Positions 54,278 through 63,451 of a stretch of 64,000 bases of DNA are shown here, in pieces. Position 1 is the stretch's first letter, and every line of letters starts with the position of its first letter. Under the pieces are notes generated by a model. It was given only the letters and a program-made list of their open reading frames with translations. It searched no databases and was not told the DNA's origin. Source of the DNA: Hoeflea sp. 108 (GTDB lineage: Bacteria > Pseudomonadota > Alphaproteobacteria > Rhizobiales > Rhizobiaceae); contig NZ_KB890024.1 in assembly GCF_000372965.1 (NCBI RefSeq), positions 1,552,839-1,616,838 of the forward strand, written 5' to 3'. The translations under genes and the position numbers were made by a program.

Positions 54278-54994
54278 ATGATCCGCAGGATGCTCCAGGT
54301 CGCGCTCGTCGGCGCGGCCTTTTCCGCGCTTTGTGCCTGTGCTCCTGCCGAGCAGGAGAGGCCCGCGGCTGACAAGTCTGCTGGACCCGCGACGCAGCAG
54401 GCAGCCGCAGTTCCGCGCGGGCAGGGCTTCGATTTTTATGTGCTGTCGCTGTCGTGGTCGCCGAGCTACTGCGAAGCGGAGGGCGAGCAGGCCAACGGCC
54501 AGCAATGCCGCGCTGGCCGGCCCTATGCCTTCGTTGTGCATGGCCTGTGGCCGCAATTCGAGCGTGGCTATCCTTCGGACTGCCAGACCGGCAACAGCGA
54601 TGTGTCAAGCGCCACGCTGCGCGGGCTCTACGACCTGATGCCATCAGCCGGCTTGATCCGCCACGAATGGCGCACGCACGGCACCTGTTCGGGGCTGAGC
54701 CAGGACGACTATTTCAAAGTGTTGCGGGCCGCTCGCGAAAAGATCGAGATTCCCGCCCAATTCCGCCGCCTGGACAACTACCAGACCTTGGCGCCTGGTC
54801 AGGCCGAGCGCGCCTTCCTTCAGTCGAATCCCAGCATGAGCGCAGAGGATATCGCGGTGACCTGTGACCGCCGCTATCTCCGCGACGTCCGAATCTGCAT
54901 GACCAAGGATCTCGATTTCCGTGCCTGTCCTGAAGTCGATCGGCGTGCCTGCCGGCTCGACAAGGTGGTGATGCCGCCGGTGCGTGGCGGCTGA
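54278..54994 (+). CDS. Ribonuclease T2 family protein
   Basis: A 238-residue exported endoribonuclease. Both catalytic boxes are intact: His88 in VVHGLWPQ and His129-Glu130...His134 in HEWRTHGTCS. The signal region ends LCAC, an unusual lipobox-like sequence with Cys21, so it may be a lipoprotein or simply Sec-secreted. Numerous cysteines suit periplasmic disulfides. It degrades RNA in the periplasm or outside, likely as a scavenger. Confidence 0.92.
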   Translation: MIRRMLQVALVGAAFSALCACAPAEQERPAADKSAGPATQQAAAVPRGQGFDFYVLSLSWSPSYCEAEGEQANGQQCRAGRPYAFVVHGLWPQFERGYPSDCQTGNSDVSSATLRGLYDLMPSAGLIRHEWRTHGTCSGLSQDDYFKVLRAAREKIEIPAQFRRLDNYQTLAPGQAERAFLQSNPSMSAEDIAVTCDRRYLRDVRICMTKDLDFRACPEVDRRACRLDKVVMPPVRGG

Positions 54995-55061
54995 TTCTTG
55001 CTGTTCGCGCGTTGCCCTTGCGGCACGCGCTGATATGGTCGCCCGCGAAAAGGGAGCCACC

Positions 55062-55661
55062 ATGCCGCAACTGCTTTATTCTTCCGCTTCGCCCTACAGT
55101 GCCAAGGTTCGCATGGCGGCCGTCTATGCCGGGATTCCGGTGGAGCCGGTGACGGTCGAGACCGGCCCGCAGCCGGCGATGCTGACCGACGTCAACCCGC
55201 TCGGCAAGATTCCGGTTTGGGTGACGGACGACGGACAGGGCATCTACGACAGCCGCGTCATCACCCAATATCTGAACCGGATTTCGGGCAACAAGCTGTT
55301 CCCGCGCAACGCTGACAAGCGCCTGGACGCGGAGCGTCTGGAAGGCTTGGCCGACGGCATCTGCGACTGCCTGCTGGCGATGGTCTACGAGCGCCGCTCG
55401 CGCCCAGAGGAGATCGTCCATCAGCCCTGGATCGACAAGCAGTGGGCGAAGGTGGCACGCTCGCTCGACCTGCTCAACGCCAATCCGCCCAAGCTGCCCA
55501 AGGCGATCACGACCGGCCAGATCGCGCTGCGCGCGGCGATTGGCTACATGGAACTGCGTTTCGCTGGAAAGTGGGAGAAGGGGCGTCCGCGCCTAAAGCG
55601 CTGGGCCGCGCGTTTCGACGAAAAATTCCCCGAGTTGAAGGCCGTCATCCCGCAGGGATGA
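55062..55661 (+). CDS. Glutathione S-transferase family protein
   Basis: A 199-residue GST beginning MPQLLYSSASPYSAKVRMAA, with the serine-type active-site loop (SSASPYSAKV), VNPLGKIPVWV around the cis-proline and a helical C-terminal half. Substrate unknown. Ribosome-binding site AGGGAGCC; an alternative in-frame ATG at 55035 is further from it. Followed by a bidirectional terminator shared with the convergent porin gene. Confidence 0.9.
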   Translation: MPQLLYSSASPYSAKVRMAAVYAGIPVEPVTVETGPQPAMLTDVNPLGKIPVWVTDDGQGIYDSRVITQYLNRISGNKLFPRNADKRLDAERLEGLADGICDCLLAMVYERRSRPEEIVHQPWIDKQWAKVARSLDLLNANPPKLPKAITTGQIALRAAIGYMELRFAGKWEKGRPRLKRWAARFDEKFPELKAVIPQG

Positions 55662-55703
55662 TCTGGCATCGCAGCTGGGCGCCCCCTCGGCCGGCAGGAA
55701 AAC

Positions 55704-55734
55704 AAAAAAGCCGGGCACAAGGCCCGGCTTTTCC
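55704..55734. terminator. Bidirectional terminator between GST and porin genes
   Basis: Ten-base-pair arms AAAAGCCGGG (55706-55715) and CCCGGCTTTT (55723-55732), loop CACAAGG; A-run before and T-run after, so it works on both strands. Confidence 0.85.
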
Positions 55735-55753
55735 GTTGGTCCGATCGGGAGGA

Positions 55754-56419
55754 TCAGAACTTCATGCCGACGCCGAACTGGATGCGGTGATCCTTGAGCG
55801 AGACGTCGTGGTTGGTGCCACCGAGGTTGTAGCTGTCGGTGCCGAGATCGGTGTAGCGATACTCGACGCGGCCGAAGACCGACTCGGTCAGCTTGACGTC
55901 GGTGCCGACGCCGGCGGTCCAGCCAAGGGCGGTGTTCGAGTCGCTGCCGGTTGCATCCGACACCTTCACGCGCTGGCCAGCACCACCGGCCGTGCCGTAG
56001 AGCAGGATATCAGGCGTAACGGCATAGCCAAGACGGGCGCGCAGCGAGCCTTCGACGCCCGACTTCACTTCCGTGCCGGAGTTGTCGCCCTTGATGCCGC
56101 TGTAGCCGATGTCGCCTTCAGCGCCGATGACGATGTTGTCCATCTGGTAGTTGTAGCCGACGAACGCACCGCCAAGGAAACCCTTGGTGTCGATCTTGTT
56201 GTCGAACGTCTTGTCGTTGGCCGTGCCCGAGAAGCCGTAGCCGACGGTCACACCAGCATAGGGACCAGCCCAGCTGGCGACCGGGGCAACTTCCATCGGA
56301 GCTGCGGGGGCCGGCGGCTCTTCCATGACGACGTCGGCTGCGAAAGCCGGCATAGCCGCCAGAGCGACGAGGCCGAACGCTGCCGCGAGCGGACGAGCGT
56401 GCTTGAGAATGGCAGTCAT
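55754..56419 (-). CDS. Outer-membrane beta-barrel protein, Omp25/RopB-like
   Basis: A 221-residue exported protein: signal peptide (MTAILKHARPLAAAFGLVAL, cut after AFA), Pro-rich linker, then eight short beta strands with alternating aromatics (WAGPYAGVTVGYGFSG, GFLGGAFVGYNYQ, YRYTDLG) and a final GVGMKF ending in Phe, as for barrels inserted by the BAM complex. This resembles rhizobial/Brucella Omp25-Omp31 proteins. AAGGAG sits eight bases upstream of the ATG. Confidence 0.92.
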   Translation of the reverse strand: MTAILKHARPLAAAFGLVALAAMPAFAADVVMEEPPAPAAPMEVAPVASWAGPYAGVTVGYGFSGTANDKTFDNKIDTKGFLGGAFVGYNYQMDNIVIGAEGDIGYSGIKGDNSGTEVKSGVEGSLRARLGYAVTPDILLYGTAGGAGQRVKVSDATGSDSNTALGWTAGVGTDVKLTESVFGRVEYRYTDLGTDSYNLGGTNHDVSLKDHRIQFGVGMKF

Positions 56420-56838
56420 TTTTTACTCCTTAAGCCAACTAGACACTGGCTTTCTTTCAAAATGGCGCCCTTGAAACCCGTCCGGGGGGATAAACGGTCC
56501 AGGCGCCGAACAGTTCCGAATGTCGTGTCGAAATGCGGCTGAACCGAACCTGAAGTTGGGTGATTGCCGGGCTGAAATGAGGCTGAAGCATGACGTTGCG
56601 CTAATGCAACATCGCCTGTCGGCTGCCTTGTCGGCGAATTGCCGCAAGCCGCTTGGTGCAAGGAGTTGGGCGTTCTATATCTCGTCTGCCGATATGGTTC
56701 GCGGGACGATTGGAAGGCGCCGCCGAAGGGCTTCGTCACATTGTCGCCAGATCGATGAACGGCTTTTTACTGATGTTACCGAAGGGTAACCAAACTCGAC
56801 TGCGTGCGGCTGTCGGGCAAACAGCAAGGGATGATCAG
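56420..56838. other. Divergent promoter region of porin and SDR-uvrC genes
   Basis: No gene is supported. It holds the porin leader and a good forward promoter (see 56652). A small dyad GTTACC-GAAG-GGTAAC near 56774-56789 could be a binding site; it is too short to weigh alone. Confidence 0.4.
56652..56680 (+). promoter_or_regulatory. Candidate sigma-70 promoter for the SDR-uvrC unit
   Basis: CTTGGT (56652-56657), a 17-base spacer and CTATAT (56675-56680) match the rhizobial CTTGAC/CTATAT consensus well. It lies about 160 bases upstream of the SDR gene start. Confidence 0.55.
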
Positions 56839-57603
56839 ATGGCGGCCATGGAAGGCAATGTGCTGGTGACCGGAGGTGCCAAGCGGATCGGACGCGCGAT
56901 CGCCGAGGATCTGGCGGCTCATGGCTTCGGCGTCGCCATCCATTGCAACCACGGGCGCGCCGCTGCCGACGATCTGGCTGCTTCCATCAATGCCAATGGT
57001 GGGCGCGCGGCGGTGGTGCAGGCCGACCTTGCCGACATGAAAGCGGTCGACAGCTTGCTCGCCGCTGCCGAGGCAGCGCTCGGGCCGATCACGCTTCTGG
57101 TCAACAATGCCTCGGTGTTCGAGAGCGACTCGGTGACGGACTTCGACTGGGAGGCATGGGACCGGCATTTTGCCCTGCATGTGAAGGCACCTGCGCTTTT
57201 GGCAAAGAATTTCGCGGCTGCCTTGCCTGACGGCGCAGAGGGCCTGATCGTCAACATGATTGACCAGCGCGTGCTCAAGCCGACGCCGCTCTATTTTTCC
57301 TATTCGCTGTCGAAGGCCGCACTCTGGGCGGCGACGCGCACCATGGCCCAGGCGCTGGCGCCGCGTATCCGCGTCAACGCCATCGGACCGGGGCCGACGC
57401 TGCCCAGCGCGCGCCAGGACGCTGCAGCCTTTGCCGCCCAGCTCGACGGGCTGATCCTCAAGCACGGCCCGGAGCTTGGCGAATTTGGCGCGACCGTTCG
57501 CTATCTGTGGCAGGTAAGGTCAGTAACTGGCCAGATGATCGCGCTCGACGGCGGCCAGCATCTTGCATGGCAGACGCCCGACGTGACAGGCATGGTGGAA
57601 TGA
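56839..57603 (+). CDS. Pteridine-reductase-like short-chain dehydrogenase
   Basis: A 254-residue SDR with the cofactor motif TGGAKRIG, the TGGxxRIG form typical of pteridine/dihydromonapterin reductases rather than TGxxxGIG. VNNASVFESDS follows (in place of NNAG), then YSYSLSKAALW-type catalytic Tyr/Lys and GPGPTLPSARQ. Reduction of a pterin or quinone is plausible, not proven. AAGGG at 56826-56830 precedes the ATG. Its stop overlaps uvrC as ATGA, so the two genes are coupled. Confidence 0.85.
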   Translation: MAAMEGNVLVTGGAKRIGRAIAEDLAAHGFGVAIHCNHGRAAADDLAASINANGGRAAVVQADLADMKAVDSLLAAAEAALGPITLLVNNASVFESDSVTDFDWEAWDRHFALHVKAPALLAKNFAAALPDGAEGLIVNMIDQRVLKPTPLYFSYSLSKAALWAATRTMAQALAPRIRVNAIGPGPTLPSARQDAAAFAAQLDGLILKHGPELGEFGATVRYLWQVRSVTGQMIALDGGQHLAWQTPDVTGMVE

Positions 57604-59669
57604 GTCCACGCGAATCCGATACCGGCTCTGGCCCCCGCAAGGGCGGCAAGGCGGCCGAAGACATGCCCGACATCGAACTCGACGACGACGAGTCGGTAGA
57701 GGACGAACTTGCGCCGGCGGCCTCTGGTCCGGACCTGCCGTTCACCGCCATCGACTGGACCGCGCATGCCGGCGACGCCGACGGTCTGGTCGGTGCCGAA
57801 GTCATCCAGACCATGGTCAAGCGCCTGCCCAACGCGCCCGGCGTCTATCGCATGATGAACGCGGCCGGCGACGTGCTTTATGTCGGCAAGGCGCGCAGCC
57901 TGAAGAAGCGTGTGACCAATTACGCGCAGGGGCGCTTCCACACCAACCGCATCGGCAAGATGGTGCGCGAGACGGCGACGATGGAGTTCGTCGTCACCCG
58001 CACCGAGATCGAGGCGTTGCTGCTCGAAGCAAACCTCATCAAGCGCCTGAGGCCGCGCTTCAACGTTTTGATGCGGGATGACAAGTCGTTCCCCTACATC
58101 ATGCTGACCAGCGATCATACGGCACCCGGCATCTACAAGCACCGCGGCGCGCGTTCGCGAAAGGGCGGCGACTATTTCGGTCCGTTTGCATCGGCGCAGG
58201 CAGTTGGCCGCACCATCAACTCGCTGCAGCGCGCCTTCCTGCTGCGCAGCTGCACCGACAGCTTCTTCGACAACCGCACCCGGCCGTGCCTGCTGTTCCA
58301 GATCAAGCGCTGCGCCGGGCCCTGCACTGGCGAGATCTCGCGCGAAGGCTACGACGAGCTGGTGCAGGAGGCGAAGGACTTTCTCTCCGGCCGCAGCCAG
58401 AAGGTGAAGACCGAAATCTCCGGCCAGATGCAGCAGGCGGCGGAGGATCTCGATTTCGAGCGCGCCGCCGTCTATCGCGACCGCCTCGCAGCACTGTCGC
58501 ATGTGCAGAGCCACCAGGGCATCAATCCGCAGACGATCGACGAGGCCGACGTCTTTGCCATCCATCAGGAGGGCGGGCAGACCGGTATCCAGGTGTTCTT
58601 CTTCCGCACCGGCCAGAACTGGGGCAACCGCGCCTATTTCCCGAAGGCAGATTCGTCGCTCGAAGCCGCCGAGGTGCTGGGCTCGTTCCTCGCGCAGTTC
58701 TACGACGACAAGCCGTCACCGCGCTCGATATTGCTGTCACATGCTGTCGAAGAACAGGAACTGCTGGCTGAAGCGCTGTCGACCCGCGCCGGCTACAAGG
58801 TCACGCTTTCTGTGCCTCAGCGCGGCGAGAAGAAGGACATCGTCGACCATGCCGCGCAGAACGCCCGCGAGGCATTGGGCCGCCGGTTGGCGGAAACATC
58901 GACCCAGGCTCGCCTGCTGGAAGGTTTTGCCCAGACCTTTGCCCTCGAAAAGCCGCCCGTTCGCATCGAGGTCTACGACAACTCGCATATCATGGGCACC
59001 AATGCCGTTGGCGGCATGATCGTCGCCGGCCCGGAAGGCTTCGTCAAAAACCAGTACCGCAAGTTCAACATCCGCTCGACCGACATCACGCCTGGCGACG
59101 ATTTCGGCATGATGCGTGAGGTCATGACCCGCCGTTTCTCACGCCTGCTCAAGGAGCATGGCGGCGAGCAGCCCGAGGAGGCCGAAAGCGTCGAGGATGC
59201 CGGTGCGTTTCCGGCCTGGCCTGACGTCATCCTCATCGACGGCGGGCAGGGGCAGATGACGGCCGTGCGCGCCATGCTGGCCGAGCTTGGCATCGAGGAC
59301 CGGGTGGTGGCGATCGGCGTCGCCAAGGGCCAGGACCGAGAGGCGGGGCGCGAGCGCTTCTTCGTCAGGGGCAAGGATTCGTTCTCGCTGCCGGTGCGCG
59401 ATCCCGTGCTCTATTTTGTCCAGCGCCTGCGCGATGAGGCCCATCGTTTCGCCATCGGTTCGCACCGGGCGCGGCGCAAGAAGGAGATGGTCAAGAACCC
59501 GCTTGACGAGATCGCCGGCATCGGTCCGTCACGCAAGCGCGCGCTGCTTCTGGCATTCGGCACCGCCAAGGCGGTGAGCCGTGCTGCCGTCGACGACCTG
59601 ATGGCGGTGGAAGGCATCTCTGAATCGACTGCCCGCCTTGTTTACAACCATTTTCACGATAATGGGTGA
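57600..59669 (+). CDS. uvrC: Excinuclease ABC subunit C
   Basis: A 689-residue nucleotide-excision-repair endonuclease that cuts on both sides of the lesion. After an acidic N-terminal extension of about 80 residues, the GIY-YIG domain is seen (PGVYRMMNAAGDVLYVGKA), then the UvrB-binding EDLDFERAAVYRDRL, the RNase-H-like domain (VYDNSHIMG, ILIDGGQGQM) and a C-terminal helix-hairpin-helix pair. Start at ATG 57600 overlapping the SDR stop; the extra upstream frame belongs to that gene. Confidence 0.97.
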   Translation: MSPRESDTGSGPRKGGKAAEDMPDIELDDDESVEDELAPAASGPDLPFTAIDWTAHAGDADGLVGAEVIQTMVKRLPNAPGVYRMMNAAGDVLYVGKARSLKKRVTNYAQGRFHTNRIGKMVRETATMEFVVTRTEIEALLLEANLIKRLRPRFNVLMRDDKSFPYIMLTSDHTAPGIYKHRGARSRKGGDYFGPFASAQAVGRTINSLQRAFLLRSCTDSFFDNRTRPCLLFQIKRCAGPCTGEISREGYDELVQEAKDFLSGRSQKVKTEISGQMQQAAEDLDFERAAVYRDRLAALSHVQSHQGINPQTIDEADVFAIHQEGGQTGIQVFFFRTGQNWGNRAYFPKADSSLEAAEVLGSFLAQFYDDKPSPRSILLSHAVEEQELLAEALSTRAGYKVTLSVPQRGEKKDIVDHAAQNAREALGRRLAETSTQARLLEGFAQTFALEKPPVRIEVYDNSHIMGTNAVGGMIVAGPEGFVKNQYRKFNIRSTDITPGDDFGMMREVMTRRFSRLLKEHGGEQPEEAESVEDAGAFPAWPDVILIDGGQGQMTAVRAMLAELGIEDRVVAIGVAKGQDREAGRERFFVRGKDSFSLPVRDPVLYFVQRLRDEAHRFAIGSHRARRKKEMVKNPLDEIAGIGPSRKRALLLAFGTAKAVSRAAVDDLMAVEGISESTARLVYNHFHDNG

Positions 59670-59770
59670 TGGATTGTCGTTCGCAAACATGTTGGCCTAG
59701 CGATAGGCAGTTGACCCCTGACGCCCGCTTCTGATTTCACTTAGGCAGACCGAAAAGAGCATTCGAGACC

Positions 59771-60367
59771 ATGGCCCAGCGCGCATTCAACCTGCCCAAC
59801 ATACTGACCTATGCGCGCATCCTGGCCGTGCCGATGGTAGTGCTCTGCTTCTTCCTGGAAGGACGTCTGCAGTCGTCCGACTTCGCGCGCTGGAGCGCCT
59901 TGGCGATTTTCGTCATTGCCAGCATCACCGATTATCTTGACGGCTACCTTGCGCGCGCCTGGAAGCAGACTTCGAACATCGGCAGGATGCTCGACCCGAT
60001 CGCCGACAAGCTTTTGGTTGCCACCTGCCTGCTGCTGCTAGCCGCCGACACCGATAATCGCGGCGGTATCGCCGGCTGGTCGCTGTGGGCGGCCATCATC
60101 ATCCTGTGCCGCGAGATCCTGGTCTCGGGCCTGCGCGAATATTTGGCGGCGCTGAAGGTCAGTGTGCCCGTCACCCAGCTCGCCAAGTGGAAGACGGCGA
60201 TCCAGATGGTGGCCATCGCCTTCCTGCTGGCAGGACCTGCCGGCGACAAGATTTTCCCGCTGACCACCCAGACAGGTCTCGTGCTGCTTTGGATCGCGGC
60301 GATCGTGACGCTATATACCGGCTATGACTATTTCCGTGCTGGCCTGAAGCACATCATGGACGAGTGA
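59771..60367 (+). CDS. pgsA: CDP-diacylglycerol-glycerol-3-phosphate 3-phosphatidyltransferase
   Basis: A 198-residue inner-membrane enzyme that makes phosphatidylglycerol phosphate. The CDP-alcohol phosphotransferase motif is complete in DGYLARAWKQTSNIGRMLD plus PIADKL. NLPNILTYARILAVPMVVL is the first helix. It follows uvrC as in many proteobacteria and overlaps the 5' flank of moaD. Confidence 0.95.
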   Translation: MAQRAFNLPNILTYARILAVPMVVLCFFLEGRLQSSDFARWSALAIFVIASITDYLDGYLARAWKQTSNIGRMLDPIADKLLVATCLLLLAADTDNRGGIAGWSLWAAIIILCREILVSGLREYLAALKVSVPVTQLAKWKTAIQMVAIAFLLAGPAGDKIFPLTTQTGLVLLWIAAIVTLYTGYDYFRAGLKHIMDE

Positions 60368-60372
60368 GCCGT

Positions 60373-60624
60373 ATGAAACTCATCTATTTCGCCTGGGTGC
60401 GCGAGCGGATCGGCAAGGCAGAAGAAGATGTCGAACTGCCAGCCGAGGTGAAGACGGTTTCCGATCTTCTGTTGTGGCTCAAGTCGCGCGGCGAAGAGTT
60501 CGAAAGCGCCTTGCAGCATCCCGAGGTGATACGGGTCGCAATCAACCAGGAGCATGTCGATCACCGCCAGCCGGTTGCCGGTGCGCGCGAGATCGCGCTG
60601 TTTCCGCCGATGACGGGCGGCTGA
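60373..60624 (+). CDS. moaD: Molybdopterin synthase sulfur carrier subunit
   Basis: An 83-residue ubiquitin-like protein beginning MKLIYFAWVRERIGKAEEDV and ending in Gly-Gly (MTGG), the thiocarboxylate site that supplies sulfur to molybdopterin. The ATG at 60373 is preferred to GTG 60364. It lies 5 bases after pgsA and 3 bases before moaE. Confidence 0.94.
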   Translation: MKLIYFAWVRERIGKAEEDVELPAEVKTVSDLLLWLKSRGEEFESALQHPEVIRVAINQEHVDHRQPVAGAREIALFPPMTGG

Positions 60625-60627
60625 GCC

Positions 60628-61101
60628 ATGACCTCCGCCGTCGTGCCCATGGTGCGCATCCAGGCGGCGGATTTCGACGTCGCCCAGGAAATCGGCCGGC
60701 TGACTGCGGGTCGGGCGGATGTCGGTGCTGTCGTCACCTTCACCGGTCTGTGCCGTGACGAGGCCGGCACGTTGTCGGCACTCGAACTCGAACATTATCC
60801 GGGCATGGCCGAGGCTGAAATCTCCAGGATCGCGGCCGAAGCGCTGGAGCGCTGGCCGTTGTCGGGCATGACCGCCATTCATCGCTTCGGACGGGTCAGG
60901 CCGGGCGAGAACATCGTGCTCGTCGTTGCTGCCTCCAAGCACCGGCAGGCCGCCTTCGAGGCCGCCAGTTTCCTGATGGATTATCTCAAGTCGCGAGCGC
61001 CCTTCTGGAAGAAGGAGCATCGCGCCGACGGCAGTGCCGGCGACTGGGTGGATGCCAAGGAAAGTGACGAAGCTGCCGCGGCGCGCTGGGCCCGGCCATG
61101 A
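60628..61101 (+). CDS. moaE: Molybdopterin synthase catalytic subunit
   Basis: The 157-residue partner of MoaD, converting precursor Z (cPMP) to molybdopterin. LELEHYPGMAEAEI, HRFGRVRPGENIVLVV and the active-site lysine region SRAPFWKKEH are typical. Directly follows moaD and is presumably cotranscribed with pgsA. Confidence 0.95.
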   Translation: MTSAVVPMVRIQAADFDVAQEIGRLTAGRADVGAVVTFTGLCRDEAGTLSALELEHYPGMAEAEISRIAAEALERWPLSGMTAIHRFGRVRPGENIVLVVAASKHRQAAFEAASFLMDYLKSRAPFWKKEHRADGSAGDWVDAKESDEAAAARWARP

Positions 61102-61226
61102 CAGTCGGTGGCCGTCTTGGAGCGACGGGCGGCCACGGAACCACCGCAATCCTTTGCACCTTCGGAACTGGATGACAGCAACAGTCATGCCGCGTCCAGG
61201 CAACAACGCATTTCGGGGAGACAACC

Positions 61227-61994
61227 ATGCTGGGCAAGCTCGCGGAATTCATCGTTTTCGGCTTTGCGCCGCTGCTGATCGGCATGCTTGCAGTACCTGA
61301 CATGGCGATGGCTGAAGAGAAGACGATTTCAGGCGAGGTGCTCTATCGCGAACGCATCGCATTGCCGCCTCACGCAGTTTTGACCGTGCAACTGGTCGAC
61401 GTGTCGCTGGCCGATGCTCCGTCCACTGTCATCGGCCAGCAGAAGATCGATCCGGCCGGGCAGGTGCCGATCAAGTTCGAGGTCCGCTTCGATCCGGTCG
61501 CCATCCGGACGGGCATGACTTATGCGCTTCAGGCGCGCATCACGGTCGACGACCGCCTCTGGTTCATCAATGACGAGCGCTACTCGGTCGATCCGCTCAA
61601 CGCCGTGCCGCAGAGCATGGTACTGAAGATGGTGAGCCAGGCCAGCGAACCGGCCAAGGACGACATCTTCGACCGCGAATGGGTGGTGGAGCAGATCGGC
61701 GGTGCCGACGTCCTTGACGCGCCGCCTTCGACGCTGCGCATCGATCCGGCCGGTGGCGTGACCGGCCGTGGCGCTTGCAACAACTTCTTCGGCCAGGCCA
61801 AGGTCGACGGCAAGGCGATCACCTTCGGCCCGCTCGGCTCGACCTTCATGGCCTGCGAGCAGGCGGTGATGGATCAGGAGCACCGCTATCACCAGGCCCT
61901 TGGCCAGGTGACGTCCTATCGTCTGGACGGCGGCAAGCTGATCCTCGCCGACAAGGACGGCAAGGACATCCTGCGTTTCGGCGATGGCGGCTGA
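61227..61994 (+). CDS. YbaY/META-domain exported protein
   Basis: A 255-residue protein with a signal-like N-terminus (FIVFGFAPLLIGMLAVPDMA, cut near AMA). Residues ~35-140 look like the YbaY type (lipoprotein-associated type III secretion) domain (ALPPHAVLTVQLVDVSLAD), and ~145-255 are a META domain (WVVEQIGGADVLD, GVTGRGACNNFFGQ, STFMACEQAVMDQE), as in heat-shock protein HslJ. Function is unknown; envelope stress is plausible. GGGGAGAC precedes the start. Confidence 0.85.
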   Translation: MLGKLAEFIVFGFAPLLIGMLAVPDMAMAEEKTISGEVLYRERIALPPHAVLTVQLVDVSLADAPSTVIGQQKIDPAGQVPIKFEVRFDPVAIRTGMTYALQARITVDDRLWFINDERYSVDPLNAVPQSMVLKMVSQASEPAKDDIFDREWVVEQIGGADVLDAPPSTLRIDPAGGVTGRGACNNFFGQAKVDGKAITFGPLGSTFMACEQAVMDQEHRYHQALGQVTSYRLDGGKLILADKDGKDILRFGDGG

Positions 61995-62123
61995 TTGAAT
62001 CGTTTTCTGTGGCTTGTCAGGTAACTCTTTGAAAAGACTGATGGCCCGTCCAGCTTAGGTCGAAGGCTTCGACCAGGCGGCGATTGCGTCCTCGGCCTGT
62101 CGAGGAGCGAACAACAGGAGAAA

Positions 62124-62152
62124 GAAAAAGCCGGGGCAAACCCCCGGCTTTT
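62124..62152. terminator. Bidirectional terminator before ndk
   Basis: Eleven-base-pair arms AAAAGCCGGGG (62126-62136) and CCCCGGCTTTT (62142-62152) with loop CAAAC, A- and T-flanked. It ends both the META gene (plus) and ndk (minus). Confidence 0.85.
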
Positions 62153-62196
62153 CGATTCTGGATCAACGCCTTGTCAGGCGTTGCCGACGGTCTGGA

Positions 62197-62619
62197 TCAG
62201 CCGACGACTTCGGTGCCCGAGAACCAGTAGGCGATCTCTTCGGCAGCGGTCTCAGGAGCGTCCGAACCGTGCACCGAGTTCTCGCCGATCGACAGGGCGT
62301 GGACCTTGCGGATGGTGCCTTCGGCAGCATTGGCAGGGTTGGTGGCACCCATCACTTCGCGGTTCTTGGCGATGGCGTTCTCGCCTTCGAGAACCTGGAC
62401 GATCGTCGGAGCCGACGACATGAACTCGACGAGCTCGCCGAAGAAGGGGCGTTCCTTGTGAACGGCGTAGAAGCCTTCGGCTTCGCGGCGGCTCATCCAC
62501 ACGCGCTTGGAAGCGACGACGCGCAGGCCCGCATCCTCAAGCATCTTGGTGATTGCGCCGGTCAGGTTGCGCCTGGTTGCGTCCGGCTTGATCATCGAAA
62601 AGGTGCGTTCGATCGCCAT
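62197..62619 (-). CDS. ndk: Nucleoside diphosphate kinase
   Basis: A 140-residue enzyme that equalises NTP pools. MAIERTFSMIKPDATRRNLTG, the phospho-histidine His117 in GENSVHGSD and NPANAAEGTIRK are decisive. Candidate promoter just upstream on the minus strand; terminator downstream, so it is a single-gene unit. Confidence 0.98.
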   Translation of the reverse strand: MAIERTFSMIKPDATRRNLTGAITKMLEDAGLRVVASKRVWMSRREAEGFYAVHKERPFFGELVEFMSSAPTIVQVLEGENAIAKNREVMGATNPANAAEGTIRKVHALSIGENSVHGSDAPETAAEEIAYWFSGTEVVG

Positions 62620-62662
62620 GTCTGGTCCTTATGATTTCTGGGATTTTGCAGTGTGGCGGGCT

Positions 62663-62691
62663 CTATACAGGCCGCCCGCTGCATTGCCAAG
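62663..62691 (-). promoter_or_regulatory. Candidate sigma-70 promoter for ndk
   Basis: On the minus strand CTTGGC (62691-62686), 17 bases, GTATAG (62668-62663), about 45 bases before the ndk ATG. Good match to the rhizobial consensus. Confidence 0.55.
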
Positions 62692-62696
62692 GGGGA

Positions 62697-63389
62697 CTAG
62701 GCGGCCGCGGCGATGCTGCGCCCCTTGCCGCCATGAAGGTCGAGACAGCGCTCGAACCACTCGGCAACCGGGTCGGCAGCTTCGAGTAGCTGGTAGGGGG
62801 TGGCGATCCTCGCCCACTGCAGCGCGCCGAAGACGATGTAATCGGCAAACAAAGGTTGCTCGCCGCCGATCCACGGTTGGTAGGACAGCATACTGCGCAG
62901 CGGCTCCAGAGAAGCGCGGAAGCTGGAGAGGCTGGCATCGCGGCTGGCGGTTACCTCTTCAAGGGGCCTGCCGAAACGGGCTTCGCGGCTCTTGCGGAAA
63001 TAGGCTGCATTCTCGTCGTCCTGCATGGCGTGCAGGGCCGTGAGCGCAGCCACGGAGATATAGGGATGCAGCGTCAGCTGCGACCAGCGCTCGATGAAGC
63101 GTGCATGCGCCATGCCGCCCGGGCCTTCGAACAGCGACGGTTGCTCTGGATAGGCCTCTTCCAGATAAAGCGCGATGGCGAACGAATCCGGGATCACCTT
63201 GTCGCCATCGCGGATGACGGGGATCGTCTTCGAGACGCCGCCTTCGATCTCTGGCACTTCCACAAGGCGCTTCAGAACGGCGCGGTAATCGAGCCCCTTG
63301 TGCTCCAGCGCCATCGCCACCTTCCAGCAATGCGGGCTGAAGGGGCGTGCGGCATCGCTGCCGACGAGATCGTAGAACAGAATGGTCAT
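62697..63389 (-). CDS. Glutathione S-transferase family protein
   Basis: A 230-residue GST-fold protein. MTILFYDLVGSDAARPFSPH is an atypical N-terminus with Ser in place of a canonical Tyr/Ser site; the cis-Pro region is VSKTIPVIRDG and the helical half has QPWIGGEQPLFADYIVFGA. It may act on glutathione conjugates or be a binding protein. ATG 63389 is preferred to a GTG at 63410. It is divergent from the DinB gene. Confidence 0.85.
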   Translation of the reverse strand: MTILFYDLVGSDAARPFSPHCWKVAMALEHKGLDYRAVLKRLVEVPEIEGGVSKTIPVIRDGDKVIPDSFAIALYLEEAYPEQPSLFEGPGGMAHARFIERWSQLTLHPYISVAALTALHAMQDDENAAYFRKSREARFGRPLEEVTASRDASLSSFRASLEPLRSMLSYQPWIGGEQPLFADYIVFGALQWARIATPYQLLEAADPVAEWFERCLDLHGGKGRSIAAAA

Positions 63390-63451
63390 TGGCGAGGCTT
63401 TCCGATGCACTTAGGAAGGACAGACGGTTTCGAAGCACCAAGGAATATCAG

